From contig NZ_CAMPGZ010000232.1 of the NCBI RefSeq assembly GCF_946885725.1, positions 1 through 5,671 on the forward strand: a stretch of DNA of 5,671 bases, written 5' to 3'. Shown in pieces: positions 1 to 5,671 of this stretch; position 1 is the stretch's first letter, and every line of letters starts with the position of its first letter. This stretch comes from an uncultured Nocardioides sp. Lineage in GTDB: Bacteria > Actinomycetota > Actinomycetes > Propionibacteriales > Nocardioidaceae. The notes under the pieces were generated by a model that made no database searches, was not told the origin of the DNA, and saw nothing but the letters and a program-made list of their open reading frames with translations. Position numbers and translations under genes: made by a program.

Positions 1-443
1 GCCTTGCTCCAGAAGTAGCCGACGGCCTGGCTTCCGTCGCTGGCCAGGGCGCCCTCGAGACCGCAGCCTTCGAGGAACTTGTTGCCCGGCTCGAGCACGT
101 CGAACTCGTTGTCCTCCGGGTCGGCGAGGACGACGTGCTTCTCCTCGGGGAGCTGGCCGACGTCGTAGTGCCGTCCGCCGAGCTCGAGCGCGCGCTCGAC
201 CCGCGCCTGCTGGTCCTCGAGCGACGTGCTGGTGAGGTCGAAGTGGGCGCGGTTGCTCACCCAGGTCTTGGCGTACCGGTTCGGCACGAAACGGAGCCGG
301 AAGCCGGTGTCGTCGGTCGGCAGCAGCGCGACGCCGTCGCCGTGGTCATCCGTCTCGGTCCGGCCCAGCACCTCGGCCCAGAAGTCCGCGAGGCAACGTG
401 GGTCGTTGGCGTCGAAGGTGAGTGCGAACAGGTCGAGAGGCAT
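1..443 (-). CDS. VOC family (glyoxalase-like) protein, C-terminally cut by window edge
   Basis: The minus strand reads open from an ATG at 443-441 to the left edge, giving 147 complete residues with no stop. The start reads MPLDLFALTFDANDPRCLADFW, followed by EVLGR. This is the usual opening of a Glyoxalase_6-type VOC domain, where a beta strand leads into a helix ending in FW. Other matching features are RAHFDL near residue 65-70 (His67 is at a common metal/substrate position) and DPEDNEFDVLE at 108-118, the typical closing strand with an acidic ligand position. After residue 127 a second half begins (AVGYFWSK), as in actinobacterial tandem-VOC proteins of roughly 220-240 residues, so perhaps a third is missing. 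Members include dioxygenases, lyases and resistance proteins, and the substrate cannot be told here. The gene lies 65 bp downstream of the methyltransferase stop on the same strand. It has no Shine-Dalgarno motif but has a promoter directly upstream. Family is confident, function is unknown. Confidence 0.85.
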   Translation of the reverse strand, partial: MPLDLFALTFDANDPRCLADFWAEVLGRTETDDHGDGVALLPTDDTGFRLRFVPNRYAKTWVSNRAHFDLTSTSLEDQQARVERALELGGRHYDVGQLPEEKHVVLADPEDNEFDVLEPGNKFLEGCGLEGALASDGSQAVGYFWSK

Positions 444-450
444 GACCGCG

Positions 451-479
451 ACGCTAGAGCGGGGTCACGGCGTCGGCAA
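451..479 (-). promoter_or_regulatory. Probable leaderless promoter of the VOC gene
   Basis: Read on the minus strand, TTGCCG (479-474) is followed by exactly 17 bp and then TAGCGT (456-451), which fits the actinobacterial TTGNNN / TANNNT pattern. Only 7 bases (CGCGGTC) separate the -10 element from the ATG at 443. Transcription would therefore start at or next to the A of the start codon, and there is no ribosome binding site in between. Leaderless mRNAs are common in actinomycetes. The promoter call is inference from spacing and consensus. Confidence 0.5.
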
Positions 480-508
480 CGCGATTGCGCCGCGCCCGGG
501 CAGGGCGT

Positions 509-1069
509 TCAGCCGCGGCGGCGCAGCGTGACGACGTCGGCGAGCGGCACCGGTCCGCGCACTGGCGCGGGCACGCAGGCGACCACGTCCAGGCCGTGCG
601 GTGCCGCCCGCTTCCTCTCGAGGTACGGCGAACGACCGGTGCGCGCCTCACCGACCACGGCGAGCCCGTCGCGGCCGAGCACGCGCGCGACCTCGGCCAG
701 CCCGGCGTCCAGGTCGTGCCAGTGCCGCGCGGACAGCGTCGCGGTGACCAGCGAGAACGCCGCGTCGGGGAGCGGGAGCCACTCGGCGGACGCGCACACC
801 AGCACCGCGTCCGTGCCGAGCTCCCGCGCGGCCTCGACCATCCCCGGCGCGGGGTCGACACCCACGCACTGCGCGAACTCCGGGCCGAGCCGTCGCAGCA
901 GGCGCCCCGTGCCGCAGCCGATGTCGAGCACGGCCGCACGGTCCACGACGAGCCGGTGGACCTCGGCTTGTACCGTGGCGTGGACGGGGTCGAAGAGCAG
1001 GTGCTGCAGGTCGCTGAGCTCGTAGCTCGCTGCCCACCGGTCGAAGGACGAACGCACCGCGACCGGCAA
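509..1069 (-). CDS. Class I SAM-dependent methyltransferase (Methyltransf_11-like)
   Basis: This encodes a small soluble methyltransferase of 186 residues from the TTG at 1069-1067. Motif I, VLDIGCGTGRLLRRLG, covers residues 47-62 and is the SAM-binding glycine loop. GVDPAPGMVEAAREL follows, with Asp72 as the expected acidic residue contacting the SAM ribose. ASAEWLPLPDAAFSLVTATLSARHW then matches motifs II-III, and LAEVARVLGRDGLAVVGE matches the later strand and helix. An FDRWAASYE segment just after the start is the usual N-terminal lead-in. The frame stays open further up, to a GTG at 1123 (204 residues), but that start has no ribosome binding site and lies inside an inverted repeat. The TTG has GGGAGG five bases upstream. 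The gene is divergent from the acyltransferase and upstream of the VOC gene. The acceptor substrate cannot be inferred. UbiE-like quinone methylation or small-molecule methylation are possible but unsupported. Confidence 0.85.
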   Translation of the reverse strand: MPVAVRSSFDRWAASYELSDLQHLLFDPVHATVQAEVHRLVVDRAAVLDIGCGTGRLLRRLGPEFAQCVGVDPAPGMVEAARELGTDAVLVCASAEWLPLPDAAFSLVTATLSARHWHDLDAGLAEVARVLGRDGLAVVGEARTGRSPYLERKRAAPHGLDVVACVPAPVRGPVPLADVVTLRRRG

Positions 1070-1074
1070 GGACA

Positions 1075-1080
1075 CCTCCC
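1075..1080 (-). promoter_or_regulatory. Ribosome binding site that decides the methyltransferase start
   Basis: GGGAGG on the minus strand is followed by a 5-base spacer (TGTCC) and an in-frame TTG at 1069. No comparable motif precedes the alternative GTG at 1123, so this site favours the shorter, TTG-initiated protein. Confidence 0.6.
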
Positions 1081-1109
1081 GAAGATCGGCCCACAGGCCC
1101 GACCAAATC

Positions 1110-1134
1110 TCCGCCGGTCGCACGCGCCGGCGGA
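1110..1134. repeat. Perfect 8-bp inverted repeat in the divergent intergenic region
   Basis: TCCGCCGG (1110-1117) and CCGGCGGA (1127-1134) are exact reverse complements separated by 9 bases. The repeat lies between the methyltransferase and acyltransferase starts. It could be an operator or an RNA hairpin in either leader. Its right arm is shared with the larger dyad at 1126-1162, so the two cannot form in the same RNA molecule at once. The symmetry is seen directly, and any role is inference. Confidence 0.5.
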
Positions 1135-1162
1135 ATGGGGTCTACCACCCATTTCGGCCGGC
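1126..1162. repeat. Long imperfect dyad upstream of the acyltransferase gene
   Basis: The arms 1126-1139 (GCCGGCGGAATGGG) and 1148-1162 pair over 14 positions around an 8-base loop. Thirteen are Watson-Crick pairs, one is a G-T pair (1133/1154), and a single base (1157) is bulged. The inner part is a perfect AATGGG / CCCATT repeat with an 8-bp spacer, which as DNA resembles a regulator half-site pair. It ends 41 bp before the acyltransferase ATG. I see no clear -35/-10 pair in the rest of 1070-1203 on either strand. Confidence 0.5.
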
Positions 1163-1190
1163 CTCACGCGTGTCGCGACTCCCTCCCGGG

Positions 1191-1196
1191 AAGGAG
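1191..1196 (+). promoter_or_regulatory. Ribosome binding site of the acyltransferase gene
   Basis: AAGGAG is followed 7 bases later by ATG at 1204. This fixes the start over the in-frame ATG at 1135, which lies inside the dyad and has no ribosome binding site. Confidence 0.75.
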
Positions 1197-1203
1197 AACG
1201 GAC

Positions 1204-3234
1204 ATGGCCTCGACTGCGACGTCCTGGGCGTACCGTCCCTCGCTCGACGGACTGCGCATGCTCGCGATGTACCTGATCATCCTGTTCCACACGCAAGTGC
1301 CGTGGATCCAGGGCAGCTTCATCGCCGTCAACCTGTTCTTCGTGCTGTCCGGCTACCTCGTGACCAACGTGGTGCTCACCGAGATGGAGCGCACCGGGCG
1401 GCTCGACCTCGGTCGCTTCTACGCCCGCCGGGTGCGCCGGCTGCTGCCCGCCGCGCTCGTCGCGATCATCGGCATCAGTCTGGTCTTCCTGCTGGTCGCC
1501 CCGGTCGTGCGCCGCGTCCGCCTCGTCGGCGACGCGCAGAGCTCCCTGCTGTACGTCGCCAACTGGCGGTTCATCGGCCAGGCCAACGACTACTTCGCGC
1601 CCAACGTCGACAAGAGCCCGTTCCTGCACTTCTGGACGCTCAGCATCGAGGAGCAGTTCTACGTCGTCTTCCCGCTGCTGATCCTGCTGCTGGCGAAGCT
1701 CTCGCGGCGCGGGGCCATGGTCGCCGGGCTCGCGCTCGTGACGGCAGCCTCGGTCGCCGCCCAGGTCTACTGGGCCACGGCCGACCCGATCCACGCCTAC
1801 TACGGCACCGACGCCCGCCTCTACCAGCTCTCCGCGGGCGCCCTCATGGCCGTCGCCCTGCGCACCTGGCCGGTGCGGCTTCCCCGCTTCGGAGCGCGCG
1901 CGCTCGCTGTCACCGGGCTGGCCGGGTTCGGCGTGCTCTGCTTCACGGTCGTGGCGATGTCGCAGTCCGTGCGCGGCTTCCTCGGTACGGCGACCTGCCT
2001 GATGATCATCGCCGGTCTGATGCTCGACGAGGGCCAGCCGGTGGCGAAGGTGTTCTCGGCGAGGCCGATCGTGTACCTCGGCCAGATCTCCTACTCGACG
2101 TACCTCTGGCACTGGCCGGCCATCCTCGTCATGGGCATGTTCCTCGACGTCGGTCCCGTGACGATGGCGGTGCTGGCGGCCGTGCTGTCGACCGGCCTGG
2201 CCGCGGCGTCGGCCGAGCTGCTGGAGCAGCCGATCCGGACCGCCAAGCGGCTCAACCGGTTCCGCTGGTCGGTGTCCGCGGTGGGCGTCACTGCTTGCGT
2301 GCTCGCCGCCCTGCTCGTCGTACCGACGGTGCTGGAGCGCCAGCGTCCGCCCGCCGTCGCCACCCAGGCCGCCGGCGGCAGTGGCGCGGTCGCCAAGCTC
2401 GCCGCGGCGAAGTCGGAGCCGCTGCCCAAGGACGTCGACTGGAAGAAGGTCGACCGCGACCGGGGCACCGAGAAGAACTGCCAGGGCGACGACACCGAGC
2501 GCTGCGTGCTGCGCGACGGCAAGGGCCCGCACATCCTGCTGATCGGCGACAGCCACGCGCGCATGATGACCGGGATGTTCGAGAAGCTGGCCAAGAAGCA
2601 CGGCTTCAAGCTCTCGACCAACACCGTGATGGGCTGCCCCTGGCAGGAGAACCTGCGCAACGTCCAGTCCTCGCCCGAGCGGCAGAAGCGGTGCGACGCC
2701 GCGCGCGAGGGCTGGTACGACACGGTGCTGCCGAAGCTCGACCCCGACTTGGTGATCGTGTCGAGCCTGCCGCGCGACAGCGGGAAGTGGAAGCAGAAGC
2801 TCGAGCCGCGCGACGGCAAGGAGGCCCCGCTGGAGCGCATGGTGCTGCGGGCGACCCGGGACACGCTCGACAAGATCGAGAAGGTCGCCGACCGGACCCT
2901 GATGGTGCAGTCGGTCGCCACCCCCAAGTCGTTCGTGCCCAACGACTGCCTCACGTCCGCCAAGGACCCGGACGAGTGCGTGGTGCCGCTGACCACGAAG
3001 AACCGGCCGACCGACGCGTTCTACCTCGCGCTCGCGGCGGACGCCGACGACCGCTACACCGTCGACCTCAACCCGGCCTTCTGCCCGGCGGAGCCGCTGT
3101 GCTCCCCGGTCGTGGACGGCATGGTGGTGTGGCGTGACAAGCAGCACCTCACCGCGAGCTTCGCTGCCCACCAGGCCGACGAGGTCTGGAAGCGGATCGA
3201 GAAGACCGGGGTGCTGGACATCGACGGGCTGTGA
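1204..3234 (+). CDS. OafA-type membrane O-acyltransferase with C-terminal SGNH domain
   Basis: This is a 676-residue integral membrane protein. Residues 1 to about 345 form an acyltransferase-3 domain. It has RPSLDGLRMLA at the start, a conserved FHT with His29 as the probable catalytic residue, FFVLSGYLVT, RFYARRVRRLLPA, FLHFWTLSIEEQFY at 140-153, and YLGQISYSTYLWHWP before the last segments of a roughly ten-helix bundle. A further hydrophobic helix (about 358-377) and an Ala/Gly/Lys-rich linker lead to an SGNH domain, which the extra helix should place outside the membrane. IGDSH carries nucleophile Ser450, and DKQH at 645-648 supplies the Asp and His of the triad. Eight cysteines (426, 434, 478, 497, 582, 592, 627, 633) all lie in this part. 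In the family, the membrane domain takes an acyl group across the membrane and the SGNH domain passes it to a sugar or peptidoglycan acceptor. Here the acceptor is unknown, and no glycan gene is nearby. The gene appears intact and monocistronic. It is divergent from the methyltransferase and convergent with paaZ. Confidence 0.93.
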   Translation: MASTATSWAYRPSLDGLRMLAMYLIILFHTQVPWIQGSFIAVNLFFVLSGYLVTNVVLTEMERTGRLDLGRFYARRVRRLLPAALVAIIGISLVFLLVAPVVRRVRLVGDAQSSLLYVANWRFIGQANDYFAPNVDKSPFLHFWTLSIEEQFYVVFPLLILLLAKLSRRGAMVAGLALVTAASVAAQVYWATADPIHAYYGTDARLYQLSAGALMAVALRTWPVRLPRFGARALAVTGLAGFGVLCFTVVAMSQSVRGFLGTATCLMIIAGLMLDEGQPVAKVFSARPIVYLGQISYSTYLWHWPAILVMGMFLDVGPVTMAVLAAVLSTGLAAASAELLEQPIRTAKRLNRFRWSVSAVGVTACVLAALLVVPTVLERQRPPAVATQAAGGSGAVAKLAAAKSEPLPKDVDWKKVDRDRGTEKNCQGDDTERCVLRDGKGPHILLIGDSHARMMTGMFEKLAKKHGFKLSTNTVMGCPWQENLRNVQSSPERQKRCDAAREGWYDTVLPKLDPDLVIVSSLPRDSGKWKQKLEPRDGKEAPLERMVLRATRDTLDKIEKVADRTLMVQSVATPKSFVPNDCLTSAKDPDECVVPLTTKNRPTDAFYLALAADADDRYTVDLNPAFCPAEPLCSPVVDGMVVWRDKQHLTASFAAHQADEVWKRIEKTGVLDIDGL

Positions 3235-3261
3235 CCGCCCGCCGATGGCCGGCGCGGGTCA
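3232..3261. terminator. Weak candidate bidirectional terminator between convergent genes
   Basis: The stop codons of the acyltransferase gene (TGA 3232-3234) and paaZ (TCA on the plus strand, 3259-3261) lie 24 bp apart. The outer bases TGACC / GGTCA are complementary, and inside them a 5-bp stem CGCCG (3240-3244) / CGGCG (3250-3254) closes a 5-base loop. There is no T-run and the stems are short and interrupted. This is a weak, GC-rich candidate in the place where a terminator is expected. Confidence 0.2.
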
Positions 3262-5316
3262 GTCCTGCGGCCATCCCTTGGCGACGAGCGTGAGCACGTC
3301 GTACGTCGCGACCGGGTCGCCGTCCTGGTTGGTCACGACCGCGTCCCAGCGCACCTCGCCGTAGTCGGCGCTGCGGCGCGGGGTGATCTGCTTGACCGTG
3401 AGCGTCACCGCGATCGAGTCCTCGGCCTTGACGGGCGTGAGGAAGCGCAGGTTGTCGACGCCGAAGTTCGCGAGCACCGGGCCCGGGTCGGGGTCGACGA
3501 AGAGACCTGCGGCGAGCGAGACCACGAGGTAGCCGTGGGCGACGATGCCGCCGAACAGCGGGTTCTTCGCCGCCGCCTCGGGGTCGGTGTGGGCGTAGAA
3601 CGTGTCGCCGGTGAACTCCGCGAAGTGGTCGATGTCCGCGCGCGTGACCGTGCGGGGCTCGGACCTGATCGTGTCGCCGATGCGCAGCTCGGCGAGGCTC
3701 TTGCGGAACGGGTGCACGCCGTCCTCGTTGCGCGGCGAGCCCTTGGTCCAGCGGCCGGTGACCGCGGTCATCATCGCCGGGGAGGCCTGGATCGCCGAGC
3801 GCTGCATGTGGTGCAGCACGCCGCGGACGCCGCCGAGCTCCTCGCCGCCGCCGGCGCGGCCGGGGCCGCCGTGCACGAGCATCGGCAGCGGCGAGCCGTG
3901 GCCGGTGGACTCGGCCGCGTCGTCGCGGTCGAGCACGAGGATGCGGCCGTGCCAGGGCGCGAGGCCGAGCACGACGGTGCGCGCGACCTCCGGGTCGTGG
4001 GTGACCAGCGAGCCGGCCAGGCTGCCGCGGCCGCGGGCCGCCAGCTCGACGGCCTCGTCGACGGTGTCGTAGGTGAGCACGGTGCTGACCGGGCCGAACG
4101 GCTCGACGTCGTGCGGCTCGACCGCACCGCGCTGCGCGCGCAGCAGCACCGGCGACATGAACGCGCCGCGCTCCGCGTCGCCCGCCACCAGCTCGACGTG
4201 GTCCGGGTCGCCGAAGACGACTTCGGCCGACGAGCGCAGCTGCTGGACCGCCTTGCGGACCTCCTCGCGCTGGTCGAGCGAGACCAGCGCGCCCATGCGG
4301 ACGTCGTCGTGGCGGGGGTCGCCGACCGTGGTCTTGGCCAGCCGCGCGGAGATCGCGTCGACGACCTGGCCGGCGATGCCCGCGGGCACGATCGCACGCC
4401 GGATCGCCGTGCACTTCTGCCCGGCCTTGACGGTCATCTCGGCGACGACGCCCTTGACGAACAGGTCGAACTCCGGGTCCTCGGCGGTGACGTCCGGGCC
4501 GAGGATCGAGCAGTTCAGCGAGTCGGCCTCGACGCCGAGCTGCACCCCGCCGTGCATGACGTTGGTGTGGGTGCGCAGCAGACCCGCGGTGTGGGCGGAG
4601 CCCGTGAACGCGACGATGTCCTGCACGGTCAGCTCGTCGAGCAGGCCGGCCGGGCTGCCGCAGAGCAGCTGCAGGGAGCCCTCGGGCAGGATCCCCGACT
4701 CGATGATGCGGCGGACGCAGAGCTCGGTGAGGTACGCCGTCTGCGCGGCCGGCTTCACGATCGTCGGCATCCCGGAGATGAACGCCGGCGCGAGCTTCTC
4801 GAGGAACCCCCAGACCGGGAAGTTGAACGCGTTGACCTGGACCGCGACGCCCGGCCGCGTGGTGTAGACGTGCTGGCCGACGAACTGGCCCTGCCGGCCG
4901 AGCTGCTCGAGCCCGCCGTCGACGTACACCGTGTCGTTGGGCATCTCGCGGACGCCCTTGCCGGCCATCGAGAACAGCGTGCCGAAGCCGCCGTCGATGT
5001 CGACCATAGAGTCGCGCTTGGTCGCGCCAGTGCGGAAGGACAGGTCGTAGAGCTCGTCCTTGATCCCGGTCTCCGGGTTGGACAGGTGCTTGGCGACGTC
5101 CTTGATGAGCGCCGCGCGCTCGTGGAACGTCAGTGCGCGGAGGGCGGGACCGCCGACGGTGCGGGCGTACGTCGTCATCTCCCCGAGGTCGAGCCCGGCC
5201 GACGAGATGCGGGCGACCTCCTCGCCCGTGGCCGCGTCCAGCAGGGGCTTGCCCTCGTCGCTTGCGGCGTACCAGCGGCCGGCGGCGTAGCTCTCGAGCA
5301 TCGGGGTTCCAGGCAC
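3259..5316 (-). CDS. paaZ: PaaZ: oxepin-CoA hydrolase / 3-oxo-5,6-dehydrosuberyl-CoA semialdehyde dehydrogenase
   Basis: This is a 685-residue bifunctional cytoplasmic enzyme of aerobic phenylacetate breakdown; the E. coli protein is 681 residues. The C-terminal MaoC-like hydratase hydrolyses oxepin-CoA to an open-chain aldehyde. The N-terminal aldehyde dehydrogenase oxidises that to 3-oxo-5,6-dehydrosuberyl-CoA with NADP+. The dehydrogenase part spans about 1-530, with VNAFNFPVWG, IVKPA, FTGSA, LGVEADSLN (Glu263) and KAGQKCTA (Cys302). These match E. coli Glu256 and Cys295 with a constant offset of seven. The PaaZ signature STGHGSPLPMLVHGGPGRAG follows. The hydratase part spans about 550-685 and has GDTFYAH, with Asp571 and His576 as the catalytic pair, then HGYLVVSLAAGLFVDP. 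Both active sites look intact. The start is GTG at 5316, with AGGAG seven bases upstream; the ATG at 5301 (residue 6) lacks such a site. The gene is divergent from paaA across a 93-bp control region with a palindrome, as expected for joint repression. Confidence 0.97.
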   Translation of the reverse strand: MPGTPMLESYAAGRWYAASDEGKPLLDAATGEEVARISSAGLDLGEMTTYARTVGGPALRALTFHERAALIKDVAKHLSNPETGIKDELYDLSFRTGATKRDSMVDIDGGFGTLFSMAGKGVREMPNDTVYVDGGLEQLGRQGQFVGQHVYTTRPGVAVQVNAFNFPVWGFLEKLAPAFISGMPTIVKPAAQTAYLTELCVRRIIESGILPEGSLQLLCGSPAGLLDELTVQDIVAFTGSAHTAGLLRTHTNVMHGGVQLGVEADSLNCSILGPDVTAEDPEFDLFVKGVVAEMTVKAGQKCTAIRRAIVPAGIAGQVVDAISARLAKTTVGDPRHDDVRMGALVSLDQREEVRKAVQQLRSSAEVVFGDPDHVELVAGDAERGAFMSPVLLRAQRGAVEPHDVEPFGPVSTVLTYDTVDEAVELAARGRGSLAGSLVTHDPEVARTVVLGLAPWHGRILVLDRDDAAESTGHGSPLPMLVHGGPGRAGGGEELGGVRGVLHHMQRSAIQASPAMMTAVTGRWTKGSPRNEDGVHPFRKSLAELRIGDTIRSEPRTVTRADIDHFAEFTGDTFYAHTDPEAAAKNPLFGGIVAHGYLVVSLAAGLFVDPDPGPVLANFGVDNLRFLTPVKAEDSIAVTLTVKQITPRRSADYGEVRWDAVVTNQDGDPVATYDVLTLVAKGWPQD

Positions 5317-5323
5317 GGGCGCA

Positions 5324-5328
5324 CTCCT
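5324..5328 (-). promoter_or_regulatory. Ribosome binding site of paaZ
   Basis: AGGAG on the minus strand has a 7-base spacer to GTG at 5316. It supports the GTG start over the ATG five codons later. Confidence 0.65.
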
Positions 5329-5360
5329 AGGGCGGGTTGTCGGCGGGACGATCCTGTGTC

Positions 5361-5389
5361 ACAGTAATACAGACCGATCGGTCAGTAAA
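5361..5389 (-). promoter_or_regulatory. Candidate paaZ promoter overlapping the palindrome
   Basis: On the minus strand, TTTACT (5389-5384) is followed by 17 bp and then TACTGT (5366-5361), resembling TTGACA and TANNNT. Transcription would start near 5354 and leave a leader of about 38 bases carrying the AGGAG site. The 12-bp core of the palindrome fills most of the spacer, so a bound protein would block RNA polymerase. For paaA on the other strand I see TAATAC (5365-5370) as a possible -10 but no well-placed -35. Confidence 0.4.
5368..5387. promoter_or_regulatory. Probable operator of a TetR-type (PaaR-like) repressor
   Basis: TACAGACCGATCGGTCAGTA is a 20-bp palindrome with one non-complementary pair (A5371/A5384) and a perfect 12-bp core, GACCGATCGGTC (5372-5383). 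It lies midway between the divergent paaZ and paaA starts. Operators with ACCG..CGGT half-sites are typical of TetR/AcrR-family regulators, and such regulators control paa genes in several Gram-positive bacteria, with phenylacetyl-CoA as the usual inducer. The symmetry is seen directly; the identity of the regulator is inferred, and its gene is not in this window. Confidence 0.6.
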
Positions 5390-5395
5390 TGGTGT

Positions 5396-5406
5396 GGGAG
5401 CGGAGG
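5396..5406 (+). promoter_or_regulatory. Ribosome binding region of paaA
   Basis: Two purine-rich motifs precede ATG 5410: GGGAG (5396-5400, spacer 9) and GGAGG (5402-5406, spacer 3). The first has the more workable spacing, and the second is the better sequence but sits unusually close. Confidence 0.5.
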
Positions 5407-5409
5407 ACC

Positions 5410-5671
5410 ATGACGACCTCGGAAACCAACGCGGCACCCGACCCGCAGCTCCAGGCGCAGTTCGACGCGATCATCGCGCACAACGAGCGGATCGAGCCGC
5501 GTGACTGGATGCCCGAGGGCTACCGCAAGACGCTGATCCGGCAGATCGCGCAGCACGCGCACTCCGAGATCATCGGCATGCAGCCGGAGGGCAACTGGAT
5601 CACCCGCGCGCCCTCGCTGCGCCGCAAGGCGATCCTGCTCGCCAAGGTGCAGGACGAGGCCGGCCACGGGC
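5410..5671 (+). CDS. paaA: PaaA: phenylacetyl-CoA 1,2-epoxidase catalytic subunit, N-terminal fragment
   Basis: The first 87 residues are present and the gene continues past the right edge; the full family length is a little over 300. PaaA is the diiron catalytic subunit of the PaaABC(D)E monooxygenase, which makes ring-1,2-epoxyphenylacetyl-CoA, the step that starts the pathway PaaZ later serves. After a variable N-terminus of about 28 residues come [47 protein letters not shown] and KVQDEAGHG. This block is nearly identical to E. coli PaaA. Glu53, Glu83 and His86 (in SEIIG and DEAGH) correspond to the first three iron ligands of the ferritin-like site. The gene is divergent from paaZ and probably heads an operon with paaB, paaC and the rest outside the window. 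The palindrome 23 bp upstream of the start is likely to regulate it. Confidence 0.97.
   Translation, partial: MTTSETNAAPDPQLQAQFDAIIAHNERIEPRDWMPEGYRKTLIRQIAQHAHSEIIGMQPEGNWITRAPSLRRKAILLAKVQDEAGHG

Noticed and set aside
1135..1203. Upstream in-frame ATG at 1135 as start of the acyltransferase
   Set aside because: There is no ribosome binding site, it lies in the dyad, and the added residues are not membrane-like. The ATG at 1204 has AAGGAG at good spacing.
135..1276. Plus-strand open frames (135-1025, 226-531, 485-1276) over the VOC and methyltransferase genes
   Set aside because: Their translations show no family motif and lie antisense to two recognisable genes.
454..3171. Long open frame on the minus strand (905 codons) antisense to the acyltransferase gene and fused in frame across part of the methyltransferase region
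   Set aside because: Its translation is low-complexity Arg/Gly/His/Val-rich text with no recognisable domain. It is a by-product of very high GC third positions, and the genes on this DNA (methyltransferase, acyltransferase) have clear family motifs in other frames.
1136..3261. Possibility that the methyltransferase, acyltransferase and paaZ form one functional system
   Set aside because: They lie on different strands with separate start signals and a convergent junction, and their known roles do not connect. Adjacency alone is not evidence.
3535..5367. 610-codon open frame on the plus strand antisense to paaZ
   Set aside because: It is Arg/Val/Asp/Leu-rich with no domain and runs opposite to paaZ, whose catalytic residues are all in place. 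The frame also passes through the paaZ/paaA control region.
5337..5370. TTGTCG (5337) with TAATAC (5365) as a paaA promoter
   Set aside because: The spacer would be 22 bp, too long for a normal sigma-70-type promoter. TAATAC alone is too weak to call.
5359..5667. Minus-strand open frame antisense to paaA
   Set aside because: It is the shadow of a near-identical PaaA N-terminus, has no motif of its own, and covers the palindromic operator.

Overview
The window is very GC-rich DNA (codon third positions are almost all G or C). Its genes have strong Shine-Dalgarno motifs, and there is one likely leaderless promoter of the TANNNT type. Together with the protein families this points to a high-GC Gram-positive actinomycete. 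I cannot fix the genus from the sequence. I see no mobile element, RNA gene, CRISPR array or phage gene.

Layout from left to right. (1) On the minus strand, a vicinal-oxygen-chelate (glyoxalase-like) protein runs off the left edge (1-443) and has its own probable leaderless promoter. (2) Upstream of it on the same strand is a small class I SAM-dependent methyltransferase (509-1069), whose start is best set at a TTG behind a strong ribosome binding site. (3) A divergent intergenic region of about 134 bp (1070-1203) holds two overlapping, mutually exclusive inverted repeats. (4) On the plus strand is a 676-residue OafA-type membrane O-acyltransferase fused to an extracytoplasmic SGNH domain (1204-3234). 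(5) It converges on paaZ, with only 24 bp between the two stop codons. (6) paaZ (3259-5316, minus strand) encodes the bifunctional oxepin-CoA hydrolase / semialdehyde dehydrogenase of aerobic phenylacetate degradation. (7) A 93-bp divergent control region (5317-5409) carries a near-perfect 20-bp palindrome. (8) paaA, the catalytic subunit of phenylacetyl-CoA epoxidase, begins at 5410 and runs off the right edge.

The right half is the edge of a phenylacetate (paa) catabolic cluster. PaaA, with subunits presumably encoded beyond the window, epoxidises the ring of phenylacetyl-CoA. PaaZ hydrolyses the oxepin-CoA formed next and oxidises the resulting aldehyde. The divergent paaZ/paaA order matches the classical arrangement in Escherichia coli. 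The palindrome sits inside the spacer of the proposed paaZ promoter, so one repressor could control both directions. The left half holds unrelated genes (VOC protein, methyltransferase, surface acyltransferase), and the convergent junction near 3235-3258 probably marks the paa cluster boundary.

I found no exotic new system. The observations most worth checking are the paaZ-paaA operator, the competing hairpins ahead of the acyltransferase gene, the leaderless VOC promoter, and the eight paired cysteines in the SGNH domain.
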